In this document: piece by piece, positions 30,971 to 41,386 of the stretch
How positions within the stretch are numbered: position 1 is the stretch's first letter
How the letters are laid out: every line of letters begins with the position of its first letter
Assembly: GCA_011037195.1 (NCBI GenBank)
Contig: JAAEAF010003508.1
Coordinates: 1-64,000 of the forward strand
Length of the DNA stretch: 64,000 nucleotides
From: Triatoma infestans
Taxonomy: Eukaryota > Arthropoda > Insecta > Hemiptera > Reduviidae
Direction of reading: 5' to 3'
The notes under the pieces: model-generated
Told to the model about the DNA's origin: nothing
Databases searched by the model: none
The model's input: the letters and a program-made list of their open reading frames with translations, nothing else
Translations under genes and position numbers: made by a program

Positions 30971-31275
30971 AGCATTTTGACTGCTTTTTTTTTTTTTTTA
31001 AATAAACAATTAATTTAAAACTTAACAAATATTAAATGTTAAGAAAATTATTCCTAGAAAGTAAACATTTTAAATAAATAAATAATTAAATAAACAACAT
31101 TGTGAGATTTAATTAGATTAGATGAATGTTTAATATGCTGCATTAGATGCTAATAGAAAACCATTCATTATAATATATCAATTGGGAAACAGTCAAAATG
31201 ATTTAATACTGATCTACACAAGATTCTGAAATAATGGTTGCAATTTGTCATCACGATGTTTTATGATAGCCCAAG
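30971..31275. other. AT-rich DNA, nothing recognised
   Basis: No feature supported. Confidence 0.4.
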
Positions 31276-31300
31276 GTTGCCATGGCAACTTTATATATAA
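31276..31300 (+). promoter_or_regulatory. perfect RFX X-box next to a TATA box
   Basis: GTTGCCATGGCAAC (31276-31289) is an exact palindromic X-box, the site bound by RFX transcription factors, which control many ciliary genes in animals. TTTATATATAA (31290-31300) follows directly and would serve as a TATA box. The sites are real; their function is inferred. No start-site sequence or coding exon was identified within the next kilobase, and the strand is a guess from the TATA order. Confidence 0.4.
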
Positions 31301-32270
31301 GCAAGCTCATGCAAGCAATGTAGTGGTCTTCTTAACGTCTGCTACTTACTGATTTAACTTCTCATACTAATGATTTAGCTTCGCACATTATTTTGGAATA
31401 ATCACATTTCCAGATGGAACATTTTAATGAAATTTTAAATTGTTTTATAATATAGATATATTTTAGTCCATATTTTAGTTACATAAGTCTATGGCTAAGT
31501 TAATGAAGGTTACTGTATTAACATCTGTTGTAAACAATCAATTATTATTATCAGTGCGTGTATTAAGTGAATGAACATGCAGTTTTGGTTTGAGCCAGTT
31601 TTATATAATACGGCCACAAAATGGGATACTATATGTCGTTCTCTGGTTGAAACGAGCCGCAAGCGTACAGCACGATGATCATTAGCCCATGATGCTTGTT
31701 AGGGAGATCTCTATCCACACTCATGCACATATACACTGGAAATGTCTCCCCACAATCTACATGACCTATACAACCCCCCTACTCTAAACCACTGTTATCA
31801 CTAATTGAAACCGTATACCGTGACGAATGCCCTCTCCAATTCTTTTTTTTTTCTTTGTTTATTTTTGTTGTTTTTTTTTTTCTGCAGTTATTTGTTTGTT
31901 AGAAGAATTTATAAAACGCTAATCAAAAAGGCGGAAGAATCATTAATATGAAAAAACCTAACTATTGATAAATTAACACAAAATATGTGAGAGCTATAAA
32001 TAAAATTACGATTTGGTCAGTCCTCCGCAATTTTTTAGTACTTATTATTTTAGATGAATAATTTACAGAATTTTATTCTGGCAATTTTTTCCACATGTAT
32101 GCCAAATATGCTCAAAATATTGGAATATATTTAATAAAATTTCAAACTTACACAGAAAAAAAAAGTGTGATATAAAAATTGATTTTGATTTTGTAGTATA
32201 ACATGATTTAAAAAGAAATATACACCTTTTCATTTTATTTCCTTCTTTAGCTGGAACAAAATAATATATT
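31301..32270. other. AT-rich DNA; small mid-GC patch at 31640-31840
   Basis: The patch has no frame or element end. Nothing else recognised. Confidence 0.4.
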
Positions 32271-33288
32271 TTTACTTTCTTTTACTCCTAGTAAGAGGAA
32301 ATATTGTAATCGTGTCAAAGTTTCGATATCGAGTTATCACCGGAAATATCCGTTTTGAGGTCCCCTGAGTCCAAAAAAGTGGTTTTTAGCAAATGGTCTG
32401 TGTGTGTGTGTCTGTGTGTATATATGTATTATGTGAACAGCATAAGCTCAAAAACGAAAAACCGTAGAAATTTGAAACTTGATATTCCGTTTAGGTATCA
32501 CCATGGGATCTGACAGTACGTTATCTGTCAAAATTCCTCTACCGGAAGTACCACTTTATTAGGTGGACTTTGTACTTTTTTGCGATTTTCTCAAAAATGG
32601 CTCCGACGATTTTCTTTAAACTTAAAAAATCAACCATACATACAAAGAGCTACAACTTTTATTTGAACCATTTCTCCGGGAAAATGCAGTGAAGGGCCCT
32701 TCTGGGGGAAGGGTGGGGTTAGGTTTCTATCTAAAGTGCTATTTCAGTTTATTAAACCATTCCTGTCATCTAATATGTTAATTGAATTAAATAGTGGTTG
32801 AAATTCCGTGTTTGAAAAAATTGGATACGAGTGTGGGGTTTTGGGGGGGGGCGTTTACTTTGAACCCACTTATTAAATGATTAATTCCTTTTTCGCAATT
32901 TTCTCAAAATGGCTTCGGCGATTTTTTGTTGTTTGAAACTTCATATATAAACTAAACATGCAAAGATCTACATCTTTTATTTAAAACATTTCTTTGGGAA
33001 TATTCTTTTAAGGGCACTTTTAGGGGAGGGGTGGGGTTATAGCTTCCTCTAAAGTGGTATGCCTAGTTGATTATAATTCATCATCCAAACAAGATTTATT
33101 AGAAATAAATAGATGGCCAAAATTCCAAGTTTTAAGAAAATTAGTAAGCCGAAAGTGCGCGTTTACTGAACAGTTTTTTCAGTTATCGACGAATTTCGTT
33201 ATATTTGGTACACAAACTATGAAATTTGTCAATTATAATTTTGAGAACTGGAGTAAGAGAAAGTTGTGTGAGTGTTTCACATCAGATT
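32271..33288 (+). repeat. family X, full-length copy
   Basis: All parts are present: start TTTACTTTCTTTTACTCC, (GT)n tract at 32397-32416, CCGGAAGTACC at 32552, module 1 with GGGGGAAGGGTGGGG (32704-32718), module 2 with GGGGAGGGGTGGGG (33017-33030), and end GGAGTAAGAGAAAGTTG at 33250-33266. The middle CCGGAAGTG is replaced by a private G9 run (32839-32851 region). The third motif is CCGAAAGTGCG. Confidence 0.85.
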
Positions 33289-34075
33289 TGTTCTTAATGC
33301 TAGCACTCGTCAATGTAAGAAATGTAGACATGTTTGGAACGAAGTTAAAGAGGCCTTAGAATGAAAGAAAAAAATGCGAAGCAATAGGTTCTACTGAAAA
33401 CAAAACAAAAATTAACTATTTTAAATCGAAAACTTTTACGTTATACAATGAAATAAAATGGATGATTCAGAAAACAGGGTTATTAAAGTTGCTACATGCC
33501 AGGGCTAATAGGAAGCAACTACAAGCAAACAGAAGCACAGTATGGGTAAAACGAACAAACTGCAATTTACCGTCTGTCAGAGAGGAACGTCGCCAAGCTT
33601 GCTGGAGATAGACAAATGGATATAGAGTCCACTCGAAACTTGTACAAGCCTGAGGGAACCTCCTTAATCCTCGTCCTCTAATGTAGGGAGTATCTAAGCT
33701 TTCCTACCTCCACCCACCTCTCCCCATACACTCGCATACAGCAAGAACTCCCTTACTCGCACGGACGCACATAGGATATCAATCTAGAACGTGTCCAGAA
33801 CAAGAACGCCAGCTCAGAAGGGAAGGATCGACATCCATATAAAGGAACAGGTGTCCGGTATTACTATTTTTATCTCTGGTTATCCACTTTGACAGATGAA
33901 AAGTATACAGTTATTGATAGTTATAGGTGATTTTTCAATCTCAACATGAAAAATAGAAAATTGAAAACAAAATATGATATTGTGGGGGAAAAAAGTTTAA
34001 TACTTGAACTAAAAAAAAAATATAGGTACTAATTTTAAATTTACATGTGATATTGCACCAAATCACGATCTTTTT
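33289..34075. other. unclassified; GC-richer block at 33480-33860
   Basis: The block has a purine-rich first half and a C-rich second half (around 33700-33770), then CATATAAAGG at about 33836-33845, which could be a TATA box. No ORF over 60 codons, no visible LTR ends and no second copy. Confidence 0.35.
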
Positions 34076-34400
34076 TTGCATCCTGTGCCCTACAATCGCA
34101 TATCATCCCTCTACAAGACTGGCCCTGTCAGGTGGAGAATAAATGTCAGTCCCATAAAAAGCAAATGCAGTGCGCTACAATTCCTCCCATTCTCCTCCAA
34201 TAATACGACAGTCGTCAAAGTCCGATATTCAAGACTTTATCTATATAAAAGACTCACTTAGGATGCGCACACTAGATTAAGAAGACTTGAACTAAACAGA
34301 CGTTACAAACTTCTCTCGAGACTACTTTGACCGACGCTCTAAACTTTCCCTTGCAAACAAAACACAAATCTATAACACTATTATCGCATTCAACCTTTCA
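34076..34400 (+). pseudogene. reverse transcriptase thumb fragment, decayed
   Basis: The frame reads VKVRYSRLYLYKRLT, then a stop, then AHTRLRRLELNRRYKLLSRLL with another stop. The same segment at 25213-25587 reads KVRYLGLYLDKILTW and HTRLKRLELNRYYKLLSRLL. Two in-frame stops and small shifts make it non-functional. Confidence 0.8.
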
Positions 34401-34538
34401 AATCCAAAATCTTCAATAGAATGACCAATGTCCCGTTCTATGATTCCAACCTAACCCTTCATATGGATCTCAAAACCCTCTTGGTCGATCAATTAATAAA
34501 AACATTATAAAAAATTCCATGACTTCAGTCCAACCACC

Positions 34539-35073
34539 TGTAATGTTTGGGTGTGATGATGTGTGTAGTAGCTTGTGGCGTGAGCGTTTTAGCGAAAAGG
34601 GCTTGTATGTTTGTTTGAGATAGAATATAAGAATATAATCAAGAAATCACCACTGTTAACAATAATTATATTCTGTTAAAATAATAACTACAAGTTATTT
34701 GATATTATAAACTTATTTAATATATTGTGAAACTGGCACAGATATTTAGAGAGCAATTCCTGAAGTTTTCTGGCTTTGGAAGCAGAATACGACTGTATGG
34801 TTTAAAGGCTGAGTTAAAACTATCTACTCTTTACTCTTTTAAAGCTAATGTTAGACTCTCTTCTTTGGAATTGCTCTCTCTCTCGCGGGGGAATTCTCTT
34901 ATACAAAAGAGTTACCCTAACGGGATTTTGTGCCTTTGTTTAATGATCCGAATTTACAGTACCTGACAGTAAAATACACTCTTTTTGAAGTTAAATTCAC
35001 AGTCTAATATATTAACAAAATTAGATAAATTATTTTTAAAAACTATTATTTTTCATTTCGTACTTCCACTACA
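34539..35073 (+). mobile_element. solo LTR, family B, reference copy with duplication
   Basis: 535 bp, TGTAATGTTTGGG to CTTCCACTACA, flanked by CACC at 34535-34538 and 35074-35077. Internal landmarks: GCTTGTGGCGTGAGCGTTTTAGCG, GGGCTTGTATG, GGCTTTGGAAGCAG, a C/T-rich CTCTCTCTCGCGGGGG and GTGCCTTTGTTTAATGATCC. It interrupts the jockey-type LINE, so it is younger. No gag-pol sequence adjoins. Used here to define the boundaries of the minus-strand copies at 10162, 16917 and 51231. Confidence 0.88.
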
Positions 35074-35342
35074 CACCCAAGCCCGCTCATAGTGCAAAAA
35101 CTCTCTTCCCTTACTATCCCACGTAACCCTCTCAGGAAACTAAAACGCTCCTGCCCCCGCCGTGACAACCTAACTTCAAGTTAACATTTTTTTTTTTTTT
35201 TACAGCTAATGAATGACAGTAAGGAATATCTTCATTGAGAGGTTTTCCCAAGCAGTTTTTCACATCCTGTATGTCACTTGATCATCAAATTCACTTGTTA
35301 TACATTCTGTATAGTTATGAATATCTTAATAATAATAATAAA

Positions 35343-35981
35343 CTTCTTTAACTTTAATTGTTAAAACTTGAATACTTCAAACATTAATGAAGATGTGATA
35401 TAAAATTTTTACAACCTAGATACAAACAAACTAAGCGGGGTTATGGAAAAAGATATTTACGATCAAATATGTTTTTAGTTACGATATATAATAGTCGAGT
35501 TGTAAGTGGAGTACTTTATGTCCTAAATCACAATGCACACCAAAAGACAAAGACAAAAATATTCTACAAATTTTAATGACCATCAAGATGGCTATTTCAA
35601 CTTTCACAAGTATTAAAAGCAAAAGAAACAGCGAAGGATAGTTAGAGCAAAACTACATCGGACGATAGCAATAAAATTTGAAGCCATAAAGTAAACGATG
35701 TATTATTATCTGGCTGCATTGAACATTGAACTTTAGGGAGCTAAACTGGACTAGCTTTTTTTTTAAAAAAACAAAAACATTTTGTACATTAGCAATCGTA
35801 TATCAGTCACAGAGTAGATATAAAAACGATGAACGAAGTGAAAATTACTATGTTATTCCTACACTTCGGTACAGGACGACAATATTGATAACAAATATAA
35901 GAATACTAGTTGAAATTTACTTATTAGATGAGACACAAAGTGAATTCTCTATGGGTTACATTTTTAATTTCGCTTACTGCT
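35343..35981. other. unclassified DNA with one uncertain open frame
   Basis: A frame of 88 codons (35726-35992) includes a Lys-rich start and TLAIVYQSQSRYKNDERSEN; no domain is recognised and the end overlaps a SINE. Considered non-coding unless transcription shows otherwise. Confidence 0.35.
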
Positions 35982-36245
35982 GCCTAAGTTAGCTAAATGG
36001 TAGTTAGTACCATGGACTTGGAACGCAGAAGTCCCATGTTCTTCAACAATTCAAGGCAAGCAGAACTGCCTTTAGATTTTCTTGCCCAAGGAGCCTCTTC
36101 AGATCACTTCTCTGGTGTCAGAAGGACGTGAAAAGGATCTGCAGAGAGGAATCTAAAGAGAGAGAAAGACACACACACAAAATTGAGATTCTTATTCGCT
36201 ACTTAGGCCAGACTAGAATGAGATACTCTTGTTCAAATACAGCTG

Positions 36246-37776
36246 TTGAACAAATTGGGAAAAGCAGCCAAGGTTTATTGGGGATTGGGTAGTGACGCCC
36301 TAGAGATAATTTACTACGGCGCAATCCTTCCTACCATAACATATGCGGCTCCGGTTTGGTGCAACAGCTTGTCAAAAAAAAATAACGTCAAAAAGTGATC
36401 AAGAGTCCAAAGGCTGATCGCAATAAGAATGATAAGGGGTTTTAGGACGATTTCTTATTCTGCTGCTCTTGTGGTTGCAAAAATGGTCCCAATTGAGCTG
36501 AAGATAAAAGAATTCGCAACACGATATCTTCTTGAAAGAGGAAAAGTTGACTACCAGCTTTATACTCAAAAAGATATAGATTTGCCTTCACCGTTCTCTA
36601 GTTGGAAGCATCCAGGAAATATGAGAAAAGTAAGGCAGCAAGAGGAAGACTACCCCTATAAAATTGTAATCTACACGGATGAGAGCAAACGTGGTGAATA
36701 TGTTGGTGCAGCCTTCATTGTTTATTTGGATAACACAATAGGATACGAAGGACAATACAGATTACAAAGCTGTTGTTCAAATAACCAAGTTGAATTGTTT
36801 GCCATAGCTAAACCTCTGGAATGGCTTATATCCACTAAACAAGTATGTGACAAAGTACTTATCAACACGGACAGTCAAATTGCCACTGAAGCAGTCAACA
36901 ATTTTAAGATACATTCCTCACTTGTCGAGGAAATTCGGAGTAAGATTGTAGCTCTTCGAGAATATTTCCGCTTAGAAATAAATATCACATGGGTAAAGGC
37001 CCATTGTGGTAATGAAGGAAATGAAAGAGCAGATGAAATGGCAAAATTGGCTTCACAAGATGAACATTTGGATATTGCATTTTCAAAAATTCCATTGTCG
37101 TATATCACTAGACTGCTCAAGGAAGATAGTCTCAGAAAGTGGCAGGAAATATGGATGTCCTCTGAAACAGGCGCGATCACCAGAGAATTCTTCCCGACCA
37201 TAAAGGAAAGGATGGAATCACCAGTAGTACTGTCCTACACTCTTGTACAAATACTGACTGGTCACGGACGCACAAGGGAATATCTTCATCGCTTTAAAAT
37301 TCTGGATACAAATATTTGCCAATGCGATGGTTCTTCAGTGCAAGATGTAGATCATGACTGCAAGAAATATGAGCCAGCCAGAAGCATGCTTATAAGAAGA
37401 ATCTTGACCAATGGTGGGTATTGGAAACTGGAGAAGAAAAAACTGGTTAGTGGCCCAGTTTGCCCAATATTTCATGGAATTTATTAAACATTTAAAAGTT
37501 CAGGAATTTTAATAATAACTGTTTTTTCATAATTTATCTACATCACTTTTGTTTCCTGTTAATTAGTTAATAACTGCATAATTTACCATTATCACTTCTG
37601 TTTTCTGTAAACTTACATAATATATAGATACGTTCTTATGTATATATTTATATATATATTTTTTTTAATTTAAATTTACTTGTACAGTGTACTTAACACA
37701 TGTAATAATGTACATTGGAGCATGTGGAAAAATAAACGCCCTGACGTTAGCGAAAACGAAAAACGCCAGGAAAAAA
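36246..37776 (+). mobile_element. 5'-truncated R1/LOA-type LINE with 11-bp duplication
   Basis: Flanked by AAATACAGCTG at 36235-36245 and 37777-37787. The 1531-bp insert holds the end of ORF2 (thumb, RNase H, Cys/His tail), about 290 bp of 3' region ending AAATAAACGCCCTGACG...AACGCCAGG, and a short A tail. Sharp edges and a long open frame show it is one of the younger insertions in the window. Confidence 0.92.
36429..37487 (+). pseudogene. LINE ORF2 C-terminal part with intact-looking RNase H
   Basis: 352 codons without a stop. The region before the listed start also reads as ORF2 (WGLGSDALEIIYYGAILP, 36270-36325) but has one TGA near 36400. Residues 1-30 are the conserved RMIRGFRTISY-type segment. 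RNase H spans roughly residues 75-215, with catalytic D in IYTDES, E in NNQVELFAI, D in NTDSQ and D in GNERADEMAK, and the WVKAHCGNEG motif. A Cys/His tail follows (CQC...VDHDCKKYEPARSML). RNase H would remove RNA from the cDNA hybrid. All four active-site residues are kept, but the reverse transcriptase is missing, so the element itself is dead. Confidence 0.9.
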
Positions 37777-38018
37777 AAATACAGCTGCGCAAGCCCTGCA
37801 GAGGATAGCCTTTCAAACTGTTTATATAGCAGTCATAACGCGTCAGCAAACATCTACTACTTACTCAATCCAAATCTCTCGCTACCGATTTCTATATTCT
37901 TGTCCAGGCAGTTTGTGTTACACTTTCTCATTGTACAGTGTTCAGTATTATTTCTAGTTTCTTTATCTCTCAAACCCAATTCTCTCCTTCTCATATCCAT
38001 TATGGGACAGTAGTGCAC

Positions 38019-38490
38019 TGTAATGGGATCCGAAGAGAGTAATCCATAACAGAGAGAGAGAGAGAGAGAGAGACATAAATTTAAACAGTTCTCCCACTCT
38101 AGTCTGGCCTAAGATAGAGAGTGGTCCGGTCTAATTTTATGTCTCTCTCTCTCTCTCTCTCTCTGCTATGGATCCCTCTCTTCGGATTCCGCTACAACAT
38201 AAAATTAGACAGGATCACTCTCTAGCATAGGCTAGACTGAGTGGGAAAACTGTTTAAATACAGCTGTGTTAGCCACACACTGTATGTTTAAATACAATTG
38301 TACCGCCGGTCTTGCAGCAGAGTTCATACAGCAGTCAAAACGCTTCAACAACCTTTCTCTTTACCTCTCACTACTATTTCATTGTAAAGTCCAGTCAATT
38401 TGTATTGCCTTGCTATTATACAGTGTTCAACTTTACTACCAGTTCAATTATCTATTTAACCCAATTTCTCTCCTTCTCAAACCTATTATA
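38019..38490 (+). mobile_element. second family A LTR with inverted internal duplication
   Basis: Starts TGTAATGGGATCCG (38019) and ends CTATTATA (38490); TGCAC flanks it at 38014-38018 and 38491-38495. At 472 bp it is over 100 bp longer than its relatives, because a head segment is present twice: + strand at 38019-38085 and inverted at about 38095-38197 (CTATGGATCCCTCTCTTCGG). Normal order then resumes with the TATA region TGTTTAAATACAGC. The (GA)n and (CT)n tracts form the arms of the palindrome. Confidence 0.82.
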
Positions 38491-38589
38491 TGCACTAAGT
38501 GGCTAGGAGCGCCAATGTCCTCACATATTGACGCGCCTTAAAAAAAAAAATCCTACTGCTGTAAGTCAAAAAATGTCAACCTTGTCAAA

Positions 38590-38880
38590 ATTGCCAAAAT
38601 TCAAGTTTTCACCAGAAATACATATTTTTAGGTCTTCCGATCGAATCGGTGTGAAAACAAAATATTCAAAATAATCGCTGGTAGTTCAAATGCAGGTAGT
38701 TCTGTGTAGCTACCACTAACGCATCTAACATGAGATTTCGAACAAGGTGAACCAACCGGGGGTGTAATTTATTGAATACGTTTTTCACTTTCGCGCTGTT
38801 TTCTCAAAAATGACTACTACGATTGGTTTTTTTTATCTACTTATTTCAAACAGAAAATGTTTCTGTTTAAATTAAAAGCA
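38590..38880 (+). repeat. family X, strongly diverged fragment
   Basis: CAAGTTTTCACCAGAAATACA, then TTTTTCACTTTCGCGCTGTTTTCTCAAAAATG and AGAAAATGTTTCTG in family X order. Ends and most motifs are lost. Confidence 0.45.
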
Positions 38881-39044
38881 TTTGTCAAGTAGATTTTCAA
38901 TAAGATATCTAACCAAAATAGCAATATAACTAACAATCTAATTATTATGTTTAATAAATTTGCTATGAGTACAATTCAATAAATGGAAAGTATCATATAA
39001 AAAAAATATTCATTATTTTGTGATCATGGAATAGTTGACATAGC

Positions 39045-39232
39045 AACATGTTTCAACTATTCTTTTTTCCTTGATTGTTTGATTCGTTATATTGTATCGT
39101 TGGTTAAGCTTTTTTTTTTATAAATTTATCATTTTTACCAACGAAGAAGGCAATAAATTTGTCGAAACGCTGGATATTATATAATAGAGTGTTTTTGTCC
39201 GCTCCTTCGTATCTTCTTCAAATATAAAAAAT
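39045..39232 (-). repeat. Penelope-type terminal repeat relic
   Basis: On the minus strand TTTGAAGAAGATACGAAGG, AGCGGACAAAAACACTC, CCAGCGTTTCGAC and ATTGCCTTCTTCGTTGG follow in the order seen at 29776-29886. The palindromic stem around CGAAACGCTGG (39158-39170) is the same element. No coding part is attached. Confidence 0.55.
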
Positions 39233-40129
39233 AATTAATAATGGATAACGGAAATATAAACAATCGTCGTAAACAAGGAAATAAACATTCCCTGTAGCTA
39301 GTAAATTTGTTATAACGATTAATAAATTATAATTGTAATATTATTGGAAAATTTATTTTTTCACTCCATATTTCCCTTTTATTTTATAATAATGTTCTTC
39401 AATTTTTTCAGGTTTTCTTTTTCTTTTTTTCTAGGACTTACAAAAATTATAATTAATTGCAAATTTGTCAGCTTTTATAAATTAATGACACCAGCTGAAT
39501 TAATGACAAAAATTATATTGAAATTTTTGTTTGTTTTGTTTTCTATTAAAAGCACATTATTAGATTTTATTGTCAACCATTCTATGAAAGGACTATTGCA
39601 TTAACATGTCGCGCCCTTTGATCTTTGTAATTCTGATTCAATGTTAGTTAATAAGCATAATCCATATTGGCCATTTGTAGATAATAATGAGCTGGCAACA
39701 TCAATAATGTACAATCGATTTCAATTCTAGCTAATATGGTAATTAATCAAATGCAAATGCAAATTGAAATTTACTTCCCGGTAAATTGTTCAAATATATA
39801 TTAAACAAATTGGAAATTATGTTCAATTAATTATTTATTACTTTATTAGCAACAATAAAAACAGTAGCATTAATGGTTAATTACTAGACAAGTGAATATT
39901 TCATCCATTTCAAGACGTCCTATGTGAATGAAGTTTACTTTGATTGATTGATTAAGTATTTAATCCAAAATTGCTTAAATAAATCGTCATACGTTCTCAT
40001 ATGTATATATATGATTACGTAAAATTTCACAGTCGCCCGATAGAATTTCTGTGACGAGCGTAAAAGATTTAATTAAAAAGGCCGATGGAAGAGAATAGGG
40101 CCATTCCTTCTGCATATAGATACTAACTA
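39233..40129. other. AT-rich DNA, nothing recognised
   Basis: No supported feature. Confidence 0.45.
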
Positions 40130-40263
40130 GGGTTACCATATATTTTTTATGCCAAACCGGAACAGCCAGGTAAAAATAAATAAATAAATAACTAATTTGT
40201 TTGATTTTTTCATTGTTATACTTTATTAACTTATACTTCTGCTCTCTTTATTAACTATATATC

Positions 40264-40590
40264 TGTGGTCCTGAACCAGCCCTGGCTGTCACAAAGACGT
40301 TCCGTGACAAACAGATTAGACTTTGGGAGACGAAAGTTTTGGAGAAACGCTGGGGGGACACGCAGGGGTGCCTCCAAGCAAAAGATTTATAAAGACAAGT
40401 AAGCAGGGAACTTCGGAGTATCTCCTGTCCCTTGGTAGTACGGGTCTGAGGACCCTGATAGGGATAGTGACTGGACACACTTGGGTGCCCAGTCACTTGT
40501 TTAATATAGGGAGGACGTCCAGTCCCATTTGTCAGAACTGCGACGAGATGAAGTCGGGAAACGGGTACCATAACTCTGTCAGTAAAAATA
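40264..40590 (+). pseudogene. I/R1-type LINE C-terminal fragment nested in hAT
   Basis: The same family as 17720-18312: GPEPALAVTKTFRDK follows immediately at the 5' side. After a frameshift near 40390 come LRTLIGIVTGHTWVPSHLF and NIGRTSSPICQNCDE, with the Cys pair of the C-terminal motif. The 3' tail is missing. ATATCT occurs at both edges (about 40258 and 40586), which may be a target-site duplication but is short. Confidence 0.75.
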
Positions 40591-40615
40591 TCTAGGTATT
40601 ATATAAGCTTAAAGC

Positions 40616-40862
40616 TTAAATTGTGAACACCGAATGATAAGCAAATGTCGCTTCTTTTGCATAAATAATAAGATCATTTTTATTGGGTTTTTTGAAAAAT
40701 GTCAAAATCGATGATGTACCTGCTGCAGATAGATACCACTGCAGATTTATGTTTTTTTGTTTCGAGATGGTCTGTAATACTGGAACCTCCACCGACAGAA
40801 AATTCAGATCCACATTGCGTTCGATTCAAATCGTTCGAAAATGTACACTTTCTTTTTGGCAT
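40616..40862 (-). pseudogene. BED-zinc-finger-like N-terminus of hAT transposase
   Basis: Two overlapping minus-strand frames. The first begins MPKRKCTFSNDLN and carries ITDHLETKKHKSA, a His...His spacing typical of BED fingers. The second supplies LTFFKKPNKNDLIIYAKEA and TFAYHS, the expected continuation in this protein group. A frameshift lies near 40700. The upstream Cys pair of the finger is partly deleted. The catalytic part is absent, so this is a remnant. Confidence 0.7.
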
Positions 40863-41386
40863 TCTATCGTAATCTAAATCTAGGGATAAAAAAAAAAAAA
40901 TTTAAATGAATATGTCAATTAAATTACCTTAGAAAATTATAACAAGATATTTCTTACCTTTTACCTAATAGCCGAGGGTATTTAATACCTATTAGCTTCA
41001 AATATAAAGAATATAATACAACTATTTCACACAACAGAACTAAATACAATTATTCACAACCAGCAAGATTTAATAATCTGAAGGGCAACTAAGTTTTCAG
41101 TACATTTTTAAAGTATGATGGATCCCCCCCAAGTATAGGCACCGTGCGATAAGGAGGTCGCGCCTCTAGCGAATTAATCTGCAAGATCTTTTATGATAAC
41201 AAACCCATGTCATTATTCAGTCTTCCAAGAAAACAAACAAGTTTGTTTAAATTTAATAAATATTAATTTTTTTTTTTTTAACCTTTAAAAACCGGGACAT
41301 TGCTGCATTGCTGGGTCGCTGGGACAAGTGCTTAAAATCGGGACAGTCCCGGCCAAACTGGGATGTATGGTAACCCTAATAATAAC

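Larger units (their letters stand above)
34076..35342 (+). mobile_element. jockey-type LINE 3' end, split by an LTR
   Basis: Same family as 24770-25637. The first part (34076-34538) covers the end of the reverse transcriptase and the start of the 3' region. An LTR (34539-35073) interrupts it, and the 3' untranslated region resumes at 35078 with CCCGCTCATAGTGC, the CCTAACTTCAAGTTAAC block (35168-35184), TTCTGTATAGTTATGAATATC and a final (AAT)n tail at about 35326-35342. 5' truncated. The matching element end in the 24770 copy confirms that both sides of the LTR belong together. Confidence 0.8.
36129..38004 (+). mobile_element. solo LTR, family A, split by an R1/LOA-type LINE
   Basis: LTR parts are 36129-36245 and 37788-38004 (about 330 bp without the LINE). 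Start TGAAAAGGATCTGC is a decayed TGTAATGGGATCC; end CATATCCATTATG. Flanking GGACG (36124-36128) and GGACA (38005-38009) agree in four of five bases. The TATA region GTTCAAATACAG lies directly at the LINE insertion point. Confidence 0.82.
35982..38551 (+). mobile_element. tRNA-derived SINE hosting two LTRs and a LINE
   Basis: The SINE pieces are 35982-36128, 38005-38018 and 38491-38551, about 220 bp in total. The outer target-site duplication is CTTACTGCT (35973-35981) and CCTACTGCT (38552-38560). The first piece holds the A-box-like TTAGCTAAATGG and the TTTTCTTGCCCAAGGAGCC body block; the B box is eroded. The last piece holds GGCGCCAATG...GACGCGCC and the poly(A). This is the oldest layer of a four-element nest. 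Confidence 0.85.
40138..41378. mobile_element. hAT-type DNA transposon relic with 8-bp duplication
   Basis: Ends are inverted: TAGGGTTACCATATAT on the left, and TAGGGTTACCATACATCCC when read inwards from the right. Flanking 8-mers ATACTAAC (40130-40137) and ATAATAAC (41379-41386) differ at one base, fitting the 8-bp duplication of hAT elements. The right subterminal region repeats CGGGACA-type motifs (41290-41355), possible transposase binding sites. It contains a fragment of BED-type coding on the minus strand and a nested LINE piece. Most of the transposase is deleted. Confidence 0.82.

Noticed and set aside
36429..37487. Host RNase H gene
   Set aside because: The frame is bounded by LINE sequence, an A-rich tail and an 11-bp target-site duplication; it is part of a retrotransposon.
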